The notes: generated by a model not told the origin, from the letters alone. Shown: positions 1 to 6,577, counted from the stretch's first letter. The stretch is DNA of 14,057 nt from Arenibacter sp963972175 (GCA_963972175.1 CAXAVP010000099.1:1-14057); one strand, 5' to 3'. Numbers and translations are program-made.

Positions 1-101
1 CTGTCTCTCTACCTGAATCATATTTGATATTCGCCCCAAAATCAAATTTTTAAAACAATGTCATTTTATCCGCTTGAAAAATAACATTTCTTGGGTCTTG
101 A
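1..101. repeat. 101-bp direct repeat, copy 1
   Basis: This stretch is identical, base for base, to positions 311-411. Identity stops at base 102 (c here, a at 412). The left edge coincides with the window start, so the repeat may extend further upstream. It has no coding potential that I can support. It contains the phrase CATTTTATCCGCTTGAAAA and ends in TTGGGTCTTGA. Perfect identity over 101 bp in gene-free DNA suggests a recent duplication, gene conversion, or a dispersed repeat family. Confidence 0.95.
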
Positions 102-310
102 CCTGACATGCCTCGACTCCGCTACCATTGACGTCTTTATTAATAGTCTCAATAAGAATGATATGAATTGGCAACGATAGTCACTTCGACAGAGTCCCTT
201 TTCGGGACGACGAGAAGTCACACATACTGGCCGGGAGCTAGATGTGCGATTTCTCATATGCATTCGAAATGACGATCTGGAAACTTTCATTTTATAACCC
301 ATACCTTTAA
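102..310. repeat. Intergenic hairpin-forming repeat DNA between the two direct-repeat copies
   Basis: This 209-bp spacer holds a compact imperfect cruciform at about 181-220. The inner stem is GTCCC (194-198) with GGGAC (204-208) around a TTTTC loop. The outer arms are ACTTC (183-187) and GAAGT (214-218). Nearby pieces such as CTCGACTCCGCT (112-123) and CATTCGAAATGACGA (261-275) resemble, from memory, the interspersed palindromic intergenic repeats common in flavobacterial genomes ('ctcgactccgctcgaaatgac' style). That family assignment is recalled, not computed. A reverse-strand reading frame across this area has no protein-like character and I do not call it a gene. Confidence 0.55.
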
Positions 311-411
311 CTGTCTCTCTACCTGAATCATATTTGATATTCGCCCCAAAATCAAATTTTTAAAACAATGTCATTTTATCCGCTTGAAAAATAACATTTC
401 TTGGGTCTTGA
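311..411. repeat. 101-bp direct repeat, copy 2
   Basis: This is the second exact copy of positions 1-101, starting 310 bp after the first. The flanks differ: taa precedes it and acggacttgg follows it. See copy 1. Confidence 0.95.
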
Positions 412-701
412 ACGGACTTGGTAATTTAGGGCTAAAATAAAAGAGACCTGCTATTTCTGTAAGTCGGGATAATCCATATAGCGCAGGAGGTTTGGGGTGT
501 ATTGCCCAGATTAATGGTTCACCGTTTCTTTAGGAATAATTAGGTAACAAACGGAGATGAGGCAAATAAACCTTTTGCGTCAGCCTGTCAATTATCCAAT
601 AAATCGACTTTTATTATATATTATCACTAAAAAGAATATTAATTTTTTAGATGATGTAGTATATTTAGGATCTGAGTTTAATTAAACACCAAACCAAAAT
701 C
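412..701. other. Gene-free leader region before the gntP-type operon
   Basis: About 290 bp with no credible open reading frame on either strand, no tRNA-like fold and no clear terminator. The last 100 bp (600-700) are very A/T-rich, as expected for a promoter region in this group. The only regulatory-looking elements are those listed at 660-687. Confidence 0.5.
660..687 (+). promoter_or_regulatory. Possible weak promoter (-7-like box) and 12-bp palindrome ahead of the permease operon
   Basis: TATATTTA at 660-667 matches the Bacteroidota -7 consensus TAnnTTTG at all but the last position, but I see no TTG at the expected 17-23 bp upstream. Just downstream, GTTTAATTAAAC (676-687) is a perfect 12-bp palindrome ending 14 bp before the permease ATG. 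It could be an operator for a repressor. A/T-only palindromes of this kind also occur by chance in such A/T-rich DNA. Confidence 0.25.
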
Positions 702-2018
702 ATGCCATTACTTATTGTTGTACTAGGGTTAATTCTCCTATTCTTGCTCATTGCCAAATTTAAATTAAATGCATTTGTTTCTTTTATTATCGTTTCATTG
801 GGTGTAGGTATTGCCGAAGGAATGGAACTGGATAAAGTGATTGTCTCTATACAAAACGGAATAGGGAACACCCTTGGGTTTTTAGTAATGATTTTAGGGC
901 TTGGTGCGATGCTGGGAAAACTTGTGGCCGATAGTGGTGCGGCACAACAAATAACAACCAAGTTGGTAGGTAAATTTGGGATCAAGAACATTCAATGGGC
1001 CTTGGTGTTGACGGGTTTTATTGTAGGCATTCCCATGTTCTATTCCGTGGGGTTCGTAATAGTGATCCCGCTTATATTTACCATTGCAGCTTCAACTGGT
1101 TTACCGCTGTTGTATGTGGGCCTTCCCATGATTGCTTCCCTTTCGGTAACACATGGATTTCTGCCTCCTCATCCTGCTCCTACTGCTATTGCAACCATGT
1201 TTAATGCAGATATAGGAAAAACATTGCTTTACGGAACTATTATTGCCATACCTGCAATTACCCTTGCAGGACCCTTTTTCTCTAGAACTATAAAGAATAT
1301 AGAGGCTACTCCTATAAAAGAATTTGTTAACCCCACCGTATTAAAGGAGGATGAAATGCCCGGGGTCAGCGTCAGTATTTTTACGGCGCTCTTACCAGTT
1401 ATCTTAATTATGTTGGCCACTATTGCACAGCTTTTTTTACCTAAGGATGCCGCTGTATTGCCCATAATTAATTTTTTTGGTAATCCTGTCATAGCTATGC
1501 TGGTTTCGGTTTTGACAGCCATTTACACTTTGGGACTGGCCCAGGGTAAGAAAATGAACGATCTTATGGTGTCTGTTGGAAATTCCATTTCGGGAATAAC
1601 TATGGTATTGCTTATCATAGCGGGGGCGGGGGCCTTAAAGGAAGTATTGGTAGACAGCGGTGTAAGCCAGTATTTGGCAGATATGTTAAAGGGCTCCAGT
1701 TTTTCACCATTGATCCTGGCTTGGTTAGTAGCTACCGTTATTAGGGTCTGCATTGGTTCGGCTACGGTGGCGGGGCTTACTACGGCCGGTATAGTTTTAC
1801 CAATGGTGGGTGCAAACGGCGCCAATCCGGAGCTAATGGTCCTCGCCATTGGATCTGGAAGCCTTATGCTTAGTCATGTGAACGATGGAGGATTTTGGTT
1901 GTTTAAGGAATATTTTAACCTATCTATAAAAGATACCCTGAAAACATGGACTGTTATGGAGACCACGGTTGGGGTCATGGGACTGATAGGTGTAATGGTA
2001 TTAAGTATATTTATTTAA
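702..2018 (+). CDS. GntP-family permease (gluconate/D-serine-type H+ symporter)
   Basis: Inner-membrane secondary transporter of 438 residues, the usual length for the GntP family. The whole protein is hydrophobic with roughly a dozen membrane segments. Family hallmarks are visible: GAMLGKLVADSGAAQ (about residues 68-82), and a THGFLPPHPAPTAIA block near residue 150. The second half has a GSATVAGLTTAG stretch and an HVNDGGFW motif near the end. Known members carry gluconate and related sugar acids (GntP, GntT) or D-serine (DsdX). Substrate cannot be read from sequence alone. No gluconate kinase or dehydratase lies nearby. The downstream genes (RidA, a D-amino-acid PLP enzyme, a dipeptidase) make D-serine or another D-hydroxy amino acid the better inference. 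First gene of the operon, 14 bp before the RidA gene. The ATG at 702 gives a normal N-terminal membrane segment. Confidence 0.93.
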   Translation: MPLLIVVLGLILLFLLIAKFKLNAFVSFIIVSLGVGIAEGMELDKVIVSIQNGIGNTLGFLVMILGLGAMLGKLVADSGAAQQITTKLVGKFGIKNIQWALVLTGFIVGIPMFYSVGFVIVIPLIFTIAASTGLPLLYVGLPMIASLSVTHGFLPPHPAPTAIATMFNADIGKTLLYGTIIAIPAITLAGPFFSRTIKNIEATPIKEFVNPTVLKEDEMPGVSVSIFTALLPVILIMLATIAQLFLPKDAAVLPIINFFGNPVIAMLVSVLTAIYTLGLAQGKKMNDLMVSVGNSISGITMVLLIIAGAGALKEVLVDSGVSQYLADMLKGSSFSPLILAWLVATVIRVCIGSATVAGLTTAGIVLPMVGANGANPELMVLAIGSGSLMLSHVNDGGFWLFKEYFNLSIKDTLKTWTVMETTVGVMGLIGVMVLSIFI

Positions 2019-2032
2019 AAAAAAATATTGTT

Positions 2033-2497
2033 ATGGGTAATTTACCGTCAGAAAGAATAAAGGAATTAGGGCTGGTTTTCCCTCCTGCCCCCAAACCAGC
2101 CGGGGTGTATAGACCTATTTTGGTCGTAGATAGGTTTTTATACGTTTCGGGTCAGGGTCCCGTAAAAAATGACGGCTCACTAATGGTTGGTATAGCCGGT
2201 TATGATATGAATACAGAGGAGGCTAAAATAGCAGCCAGGCAAGTGGGGCTTACCATGTTATCTACCATTCAGACGCATTTTGGAAGCTTGGATAAGATAA
2301 AAAGACTGGTGAAAGTACTGGGCATGGTAAACTCTACCCCCGATTTTGGAAAACAACCCTTGGTAATAAACGGATTTAGCGAATTAATGGCAGACGTCTT
2401 TGGAAAGGAGAACGGGATTGGAGTGCGTAGTGCAGTTGGGATGATGCTACCCAATAATATTCCGGTAGAGGTGGAGGCGGTGTTTGAACTAAATTGA
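2033..2497 (+). CDS. RidA/YjgF-family protein, probable enamine/imine deaminase
   Basis: Cytoplasmic 154-residue protein of the RidA (YjgF/YER057c/UK114) family, in the somewhat longer subgroup that begins with an LPSERIKELG-type segment. Archetypal RidA hydrolyses 2-aminoacrylate-type enamines/imines released by PLP dehydratases. The arginine required for that chemistry (Arg105 in E. coli) appears conserved as Arg132 in GVRSAVGMMLP, and the partner glutamate as Glu148 in VEVEAVFEL. The same frame is open back to 1946, but that start overlaps the permease gene and adds 29 non-homologous residues. The ATG at 2033 gives the family-like N terminus and sits 14 bp after the permease stop. The next gene, a PLP enzyme that could release an enamine, follows by 16 bp, which fits a detoxifying or pathway role. 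Subfamily function beyond this is inferred. Confidence 0.88.
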   Translation: MGNLPSERIKELGLVFPPAPKPAGVYRPILVVDRFLYVSGQGPVKNDGSLMVGIAGYDMNTEEAKIAARQVGLTMLSTIQTHFGSLDKIKRLVKVLGMVNSTPDFGKQPLVINGFSELMADVFGKENGIGVRSAVGMMLPNNIPVEVEAVFELN

Positions 2498-2513
2498 TTC
2501 AAAATTAGGTATT

Positions 2514-3626
2514 ATGGAGCAAAATGAATGGTTCAGGGTTGCCAACCCCAAGGATTTAGTAACACCTGCCCTTTTGGTATATCCGGATCGGATTGTACGA
2601 AACATTAAGACCATGATAACCATTGCCGGGGATGTCACTAAGCTTAGACCACATATAAAGACACATAAGACGGCAGAAATAGTACAGTTACAGCAGCGGT
2701 TTGGCATACAAAAGTTTAAGTGTGCCACTATTGCTGAAGCGGAACTACTAGGGGAATGCGGTGCGTTGGATATTTTACTGGCCATGCAACCGGTAGGGCC
2801 CAATATTGAACGTTTTTTTAGGCTAATGGCAGAATTTCCCAAAAGTAATTTCTCTACTATTGTGGACAATCAAACGCTGATTGGGGAAATAGCTGCAATG
2901 GCACAGGAAAATGGTACACGGGTAACGCTATGGCTAGATATCAATAATGGGATGAATAGAACAGGTGTGGCGCCCAATGTACAGGCCGTAGAATGTTTTA
3001 GGAAGATCTGCGAAGACCCTAATTTAATTGCTGTCGGATTACATGTATATGACGGACACATCCATAATAAAGACCTATCACAAAGGGAGAAGAAGTGCAA
3101 TGCCGATTTTAGTGCGGTATTGGATTTAAAGAAGGAATTGGAAAAACAGGGGCTTCCAGTACCATCCATGGTGGTAGGTGGTTCTCCTACTTTTCCCATC
3201 CATGCTAGGCGCAAGGGTGTTGAAACCAGCCCGGGTACAACATTATTGTGGGATGCCGGGTATGCACGCAATTATCCCGATATGGATTTTTTGACCGCCG
3301 CCGTGCTGGTGACTAGGGTGGTGAGCAAGCCTAACAGCAATACGGTTTGTTTTGATTTGGGACATAAACATTTGGCCTCTGAGATGGATTTTCCCAGGTT
3401 AGTGTTGTTAGACGGGGAAGAGTGCACGCAAATAGGACAGAGTGAGGAGCACTTGGTTGTGAAATGTAATAGGGATACTAGCTATAAAGTGGGAGATCTG
3501 GTCTATGCCATTCCAGTGCATATTTGCCCTACGGTTGCCAAATACCAAGAAGTTATTACGATTGTTGACAGGAGCCTGGCAGACCCTTGGAAGGTAGCGG
3601 CAAGAAACCTAAAAATAAATATATAG
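2514..3626 (+). CDS. Fold-type III PLP enzyme, D-serine dehydratase / D-threonine aldolase family
   Basis: 370-residue cytoplasmic enzyme with an alanine-racemase-like TIM barrel followed by a beta domain. The PLP-binding lysine is expected at Lys49 in LRPHIKTHKT, the family signature. A phosphate-binding type segment VVGGSPTFP lies in the middle. The C-terminal metal site reads VHICPT, giving His336-x-Cys338. Eukaryotic D-serine dehydratases (chicken DSD, yeast Dsd1p) bind zinc through a His-x-Cys pair, while characterised D-threonine aldolase uses His-x-Asp. The metal site therefore favours dehydration (D-Ser to pyruvate and ammonia, D-Thr to 2-oxobutanoate) over aldol cleavage, although many family members remain untested. 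It lies between the RidA gene (16 bp) and the dipeptidase gene (54 bp). A dehydratase would release an enamine, which explains the RidA neighbour. Automated pipelines would probably call this a D-TA family protein. Confidence 0.87.
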   Translation: MEQNEWFRVANPKDLVTPALLVYPDRIVRNIKTMITIAGDVTKLRPHIKTHKTAEIVQLQQRFGIQKFKCATIAEAELLGECGALDILLAMQPVGPNIERFFRLMAEFPKSNFSTIVDNQTLIGEIAAMAQENGTRVTLWLDINNGMNRTGVAPNVQAVECFRKICEDPNLIAVGLHVYDGHIHNKDLSQREKKCNADFSAVLDLKKELEKQGLPVPSMVVGGSPTFPIHARRKGVETSPGTTLLWDAGYARNYPDMDFLTAAVLVTRVVSKPNSNTVCFDLGHKHLASEMDFPRLVLLDGEECTQIGQSEEHLVVKCNRDTSYKVGDLVYAIPVHICPTVAKYQEVITIVDRSLADPWKVAARNLKINI

Positions 3627-3680
3627 CCCTTTTTTTTATAAGGTACTTAATGAGGATGGAGCCTAAAACAAAATAAAAAT

Positions 3681-4745
3681 ATGTTCATATTTGATGCTCA
3701 TTTGGATTTGGCCATGAACGCCATGGAATGGAATAGGGATTTAACCTGGACTGTGAAAGATATCCGTGATAGTGAATTGGGAATGACGGATAAGCCGGAT
3801 AGGGGTAAGAATACCGTCTCCTTTGATGCCATGCGAAATGGGAATGTCGGACTTTGTGTGGCTACCCAAATAGCACGATATGTAAAAAGGGATAACCCTT
3901 TACCAGGGTGGAATTCCCCGCATCAGGCCTGGGCTCAGACCCAAGCCCAATTAGCTTGGTATCGGGCCATGGAGGAAATAGGGGAAATGGTACAAATTAG
4001 AAATCTGCCGCAATTGGAAGCCCACTTAAATCTGTGGGCCACTTCTAAAGATAAGAAACCTATTGGCTATATCCTGAGTTTGGAGGGGGCCGATTCCATT
4101 GTTACAATAGACCATTTGGAACGTTCCTATGAACAGGGGTTAAGGGCCATTGGACCCGCTCACTACGGCCCCGGAACCTATGCACACGGAACGGATGCCG
4201 TTGGGGGCATAGGCCAAAAGGGGAAGGCCCTGTTAAAGGAGATGGAGCGTTTAAACCTAATTTTGGATGCTACCCATTTGTGCGATGTTAGTTTTTGGGA
4301 AACCATGAAGCTATACAATGGCCCGGTTTGGGCAAGCCATAACAACTGTAGGAAATTTGTAGACCATAACCGGCAATTTTCGGATGAACAATTAAAAGAA
4401 TTGCTTGAACGCGATGCAGTTATTGGAATGGCATTGGATGCCTGGATGATGGTCCCCAATTGGGTCCGGGGGGTATCTACCCCAACAGGCATGGGTGTTG
4501 GTTTGGCCCATATGGTGCAAAATATAGATCATATCTGCCAATTGTCCGGAAATTCAGAGCAGGTAGGAATTGGAACCGATCTGGATGGCGGGTTTGGAAC
4601 AGAACAGTGTCCGGCAGACTTGGATACCATAGCCGACCTACAAAAACTGCCTCATTTGTTGGCGGATAAAGGATATACCCAAGAGGACATCCAAAACATT
4701 ATGAGTGGAAATTTTATCAGGTTTTTGAGCAAGGTCTGGGCCTAG
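3681..4745 (+). CDS. Membrane-dipeptidase family (peptidase M19) zinc dipeptidase
   Basis: 354-residue TIM-barrel metallopeptidase related to renal dipeptidase. The binuclear zinc ligands line up: His7 and Asp9 (FDAHLDL), Glu135 (LSLEGAD), His199 (LDATHLCD) and His220 (WASHNNCR), plus the catalytic/substrate Asp300 in GIGTDLDGG. No signal peptide or lipobox is visible, so it should act in the cytoplasm. M19 enzymes tolerate and often prefer a D-residue at the C-terminal position of dipeptides. That fits the upstream permease, RidA and D-amino-acid PLP enzyme. A plausible job is releasing D-amino acids from dipeptides for the preceding dehydratase. Last gene of the operon; the 54-bp gap before it has a T-run but no convincing terminator. 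The dipeptide substrate is inferred from family only. Confidence 0.9.
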   Translation: MFIFDAHLDLAMNAMEWNRDLTWTVKDIRDSELGMTDKPDRGKNTVSFDAMRNGNVGLCVATQIARYVKRDNPLPGWNSPHQAWAQTQAQLAWYRAMEEIGEMVQIRNLPQLEAHLNLWATSKDKKPIGYILSLEGADSIVTIDHLERSYEQGLRAIGPAHYGPGTYAHGTDAVGGIGQKGKALLKEMERLNLILDATHLCDVSFWETMKLYNGPVWASHNNCRKFVDHNRQFSDEQLKELLERDAVIGMALDAWMMVPNWVRGVSTPTGMGVGLAHMVQNIDHICQLSGNSEQVGIGTDLDGGFGTEQCPADLDTIADLQKLPHLLADKGYTQEDIQNIMSGNFIRFLSKVWA

Positions 4746-4791
4746 CATATTGCAAATGGTCTAAATTGACGTTATATTTAACAGCTTTTTA

Positions 4792-4830
4792 GTGTCACAT
4801 GGCAAGGTATTTGATATTTTTGTATCACAT
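4792..4830 (+). promoter_or_regulatory. Candidate promoter with a duplicated GTRTCACAT element
   Basis: TATTTTTG at 4815-4822 matches the Bacteroidota -7 box TAnnTTTG exactly and lies 20 bp before the ATG at 4843. No TTG sits at the ideal -33 distance. Two near-identical 9-mers, GTGTCACAT (4792-4800) and GTATCACAT (4822-4830), each preceded by a T5 run, begin exactly 30 bp apart, about three helical turns. One falls near the -33 position and one just after the -7 box, so a regulator could bind both on one face of the DNA. Confidence 0.4.
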
Positions 4831-4842
4831 TAGTACCTTAGT

Positions 4843-5490
4843 ATGGCTATGAGAATCATTCTTTTAATCTGCATCCTGTTTATGTTTTCCGCGATAGGTA
4901 GGGCCCAAACAGACCTGCCTACGACCAATCCATTAAAAATAGAAGGGAACAGAGGGGTCAGGAATAATCCTGAGCAAGGAACAGCTTTAAAAATGCCGTC
5001 CATAATTACTTTGAAACCTACGGCCAATCTTAGGGACTCCCTTACAGCCAGAAATATAAAGATGTTGCCCGATAGGGAATTGGTGCAAGCAGGGCGCGAC
5101 TTAAAAATTGACCCCAAAATTAAGCCCAAGGAAAAGGAAGGGGATTCTGGTTTTTTTGGAAATATGTATTTGGGTGATGTAAAGAGCAATGGTAAATTTG
5201 TTGGAATCGTATGCCGTGATCATGAGTATGTAGATGGTGACAGGGTTAGGATATTGCTCAATGATGTAGTGGTAGAACCTAATGTTTTTCTCACCGGTTC
5301 CTTTAAAGGTATTAACCTGGATCTTAAAAAAGGTTTTAATAGGGTAGACTTTGAGGCACTTAACCAAGGTACTTCCGGCCCCAATACAGCTCAGGTAAAT
5401 GTTTATGATGACCAAGGGAAAATGATCCACTCCAATATGTGGAACTTATCTACAGGTTCTAAAGCAACCATCATTATCATAAAGGAATAA
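4843..5490 (+). CDS. Secreted protein of unknown function
   Basis: 215 residues. I do not recognise a named family. The N terminus is a clear signal peptide: Arg4, a hydrophobic core to about residue 18, and a probable cleavage after Ala21 (IGRA-QTD). There is no lipobox cysteine. Residues 22-100 are polar and rich in Lys, Pro and Asn, probably a flexible linker. Residues 105-215 alternate hydrophobic and polar residues (FVGIVCRD, RVRILLNDVVV, GINLDLKKGFNRVDFEAL, AQVNVYDD), suggesting a beta-sandwich domain that ends in a strand, TIIIIKE. It should be periplasmic or outer-surface. A second ATG two codons in (4849) gives an equally good signal peptide. It follows the dipeptidase gene by 97 bp and has its own candidate promoter, so it is probably not part of that operon. 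Confidence 0.8.
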   Translation: MAMRIILLICILFMFSAIGRAQTDLPTTNPLKIEGNRGVRNNPEQGTALKMPSIITLKPTANLRDSLTARNIKMLPDRELVQAGRDLKIDPKIKPKEKEGDSGFFGNMYLGDVKSNGKFVGIVCRDHEYVDGDRVRILLNDVVVEPNVFLTGSFKGINLDLKKGFNRVDFEALNQGTSGPNTAQVNVYDDQGKMIHSNMWNLSTGSKATIIIIKE

Positions 5491-5519
5491 TTAGAGGAGA
5501 CACTAACACTGACCAATAT

Positions 5520-5627
5520 ATGAAAGGCTATTACTATTTGCTTATTATCAACTGTTTGTTTTTACTTATACCATATTCTATTAAGATCTTCCGGAATGCT
5601 AGGAAGAACAAAAATCGGAGTATCTAA
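5520..5627 (+). CDS. Possible 35-residue single-pass membrane peptide
   Basis: A short frame starting at ATG 5520, 29 bp after the secreted-protein stop, encodes 35 residues. Residues 4-21 are strongly hydrophobic (YYYLLIINCLFLLIPYS), enough for one membrane segment. They are followed by a basic tail with Lys/Arg at seven of the last fourteen positions (KIFRNARKNKNRSI). That is the normal profile of a small inner-membrane protein. An AGGAG string lies about 22 bp upstream, too far for a textbook ribosome binding site. No homologue comes to mind, and a hydrophobic frame this short can arise by chance in T-rich DNA. Confidence 0.35.
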   Translation: MKGYYYLLIINCLFLLIPYSIKIFRNARKNKNRSI

Positions 5628-5642
5628 GGGGCCTTTTGTGAC

Positions 5643-5672
5643 GGTTGGCCAATTGGCCATAACCTAGGTTTG
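5643..5672 (+). promoter_or_regulatory. Promoter with overlapping palindromic operator candidates
   Basis: TTG (5645-5647), a 17-bp spacer and TAGGTTTG (5665-5672) fit the flavobacterial consensus TTG-N17-23-TAnnTTTG. Two perfect palindromes overlap it. TGGCCAATTGGCCA (5646-5659) covers the -33 element and the spacer. AACCTAGGTT (5661-5670) covers most of the -7 box. The geometry is what a repressor-controlled promoter would show. Predicted transcription start is near 5679, leaving a leader of about 80 nt before the SGNH-hydrolase ATG at 5760. No regulator gene lies in the window. Confidence 0.5.
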
Positions 5673-5759
5673 TTTAATGGTTTTGCGGTATTTGGATAGT
5701 TAGGTAGACTAGTTGAGGGAGAGGTCTTAGGTGTTTGCCTGCATATTATAAGAAAGATT

Positions 5760-6524
5760 ATGAACCACTTGTCTGTATTGCTTTTACTTTTTGCTGCTTT
5801 TGTGGGGTGTTCGCAAGAGAAAGGGTCCCTTGACTATGACCCCACCTTGGATAGCTCCGCCGGCCCAGTGCCTCTTCCTTCCGTTAATGAGGAATTGGAT
5901 GGGCCCCAACTTAATGACTCAGGGATATATTATTATCTGGCCTTGGGCGATAGTTATACCAAGGGGGAAAGTGTGGAAAGGGCCAAGAGCTTTCCGTTTC
6001 AATTGACGACTAGATTGGAACAGGAGCTAAAAGTAGAAGTCAATACAGAAGTCTTGGCCCAGACAGGTTGGACTACCTCTAATTTGTTGGATGCGCTCAT
6101 AAGCGGAACTAGCCGGACATCTTATAATCTGGTCACCTTATTGATAGGGGTAAACAATCAATATCAGGGCAAGTCATTCAATATATACATTAGGGAGTTT
6201 TCTCAATTATTGGACAGCGCCATTGCCTTGGCCTATGGAAATCCCAAAAATGTGGTGGTTATTTCCATTCCGGATTATGCCTATACCCCATTTGCGGAGG
6301 GCAGGGATAGAAGCAAGATCTCCGAAGAGATTGATGAATATAATGCCCATGCCAAATCTGTTGCCTTGCAAAAAGGAGTGCCATTTCTTAATATAACGGA
6401 CATTACCAGAAACGGATTGTCCAATCCAGAATTGGTAGCCACAGACGGACTACACCCCTCCGCTCAGGCCTATACGGCATTTGTGGGTGCGTTGTATCCA
6501 ATGATTCTTCCGGTTTTTGAATAA
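5760..6524 (+). CDS. SGNH/GDSL-family hydrolase lipoprotein
   Basis: 254 residues. The N terminus is a lipoprotein signal peptide with a lipobox-like FVGC ending at Cys17, so the mature protein should be lipid-anchored at the cell envelope. The hydrolase fold begins at about residue 57. Block I is LALGDSYTKG with nucleophile Ser65. Block II glycine is in QTGWT (about Gly103). Block III is LIGVNNQ, with Asn133 in place of the usual GxND. Block V is TDGLHPS, giving Asp229 and His232 of the triad. All catalytic elements are present, so the enzyme is probably an active esterase or lipase. The acyl or acetyl ester it cleaves cannot be told from sequence. It appears monocistronic: its own promoter lies 5' and a new -7 box precedes the next gene. 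No clear surface-export signal follows the cysteine. Confidence 0.87.
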   Translation: MNHLSVLLLLFAAFVGCSQEKGSLDYDPTLDSSAGPVPLPSVNEELDGPQLNDSGIYYYLALGDSYTKGESVERAKSFPFQLTTRLEQELKVEVNTEVLAQTGWTTSNLLDALISGTSRTSYNLVTLLIGVNNQYQGKSFNIYIREFSQLLDSAIALAYGNPKNVVVISIPDYAYTPFAEGRDRSKISEEIDEYNAHAKSVALQKGVPFLNITDITRNGLSNPELVATDGLHPSAQAYTAFVGALYPMILPVFE

Positions 6525-6577
6525 CAGGTTTTCTTTTTCAATGTAAGGTATTGGGTTAGGCGAGGGTTGGTATAGGT

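Noticed and set aside
66..302. 78-residue reverse-strand reading frame across the repeat region
   Set aside because: It runs through the direct repeat and the hairpin repeat, is rich in Arg/Ser from palindromic DNA, and shows no domain or signal.
1..411. The 101-bp repeats as target-site duplications of a transposon
   Set aside because: Target duplications are normally only a few to about 15 bp, and no transposase or terminal inverted repeats lie between the copies.
1..411. Start of a CRISPR array
   Set aside because: There are only two copies, they are 101 bp long with a 209-bp spacer, and no cas genes are present.
1946..2032. Upstream in-frame extension of the RidA gene
   Set aside because: It lies inside the permease gene, and its translation is Gly/His/Asp-rich and unlike any RidA N terminus. 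ATG 2033 is better.
3627..3680. Terminator between the PLP enzyme and dipeptidase genes
   Set aside because: There is a run of T after CCC, but no G/C-rich stem precedes it, and the functional link supports read-through.
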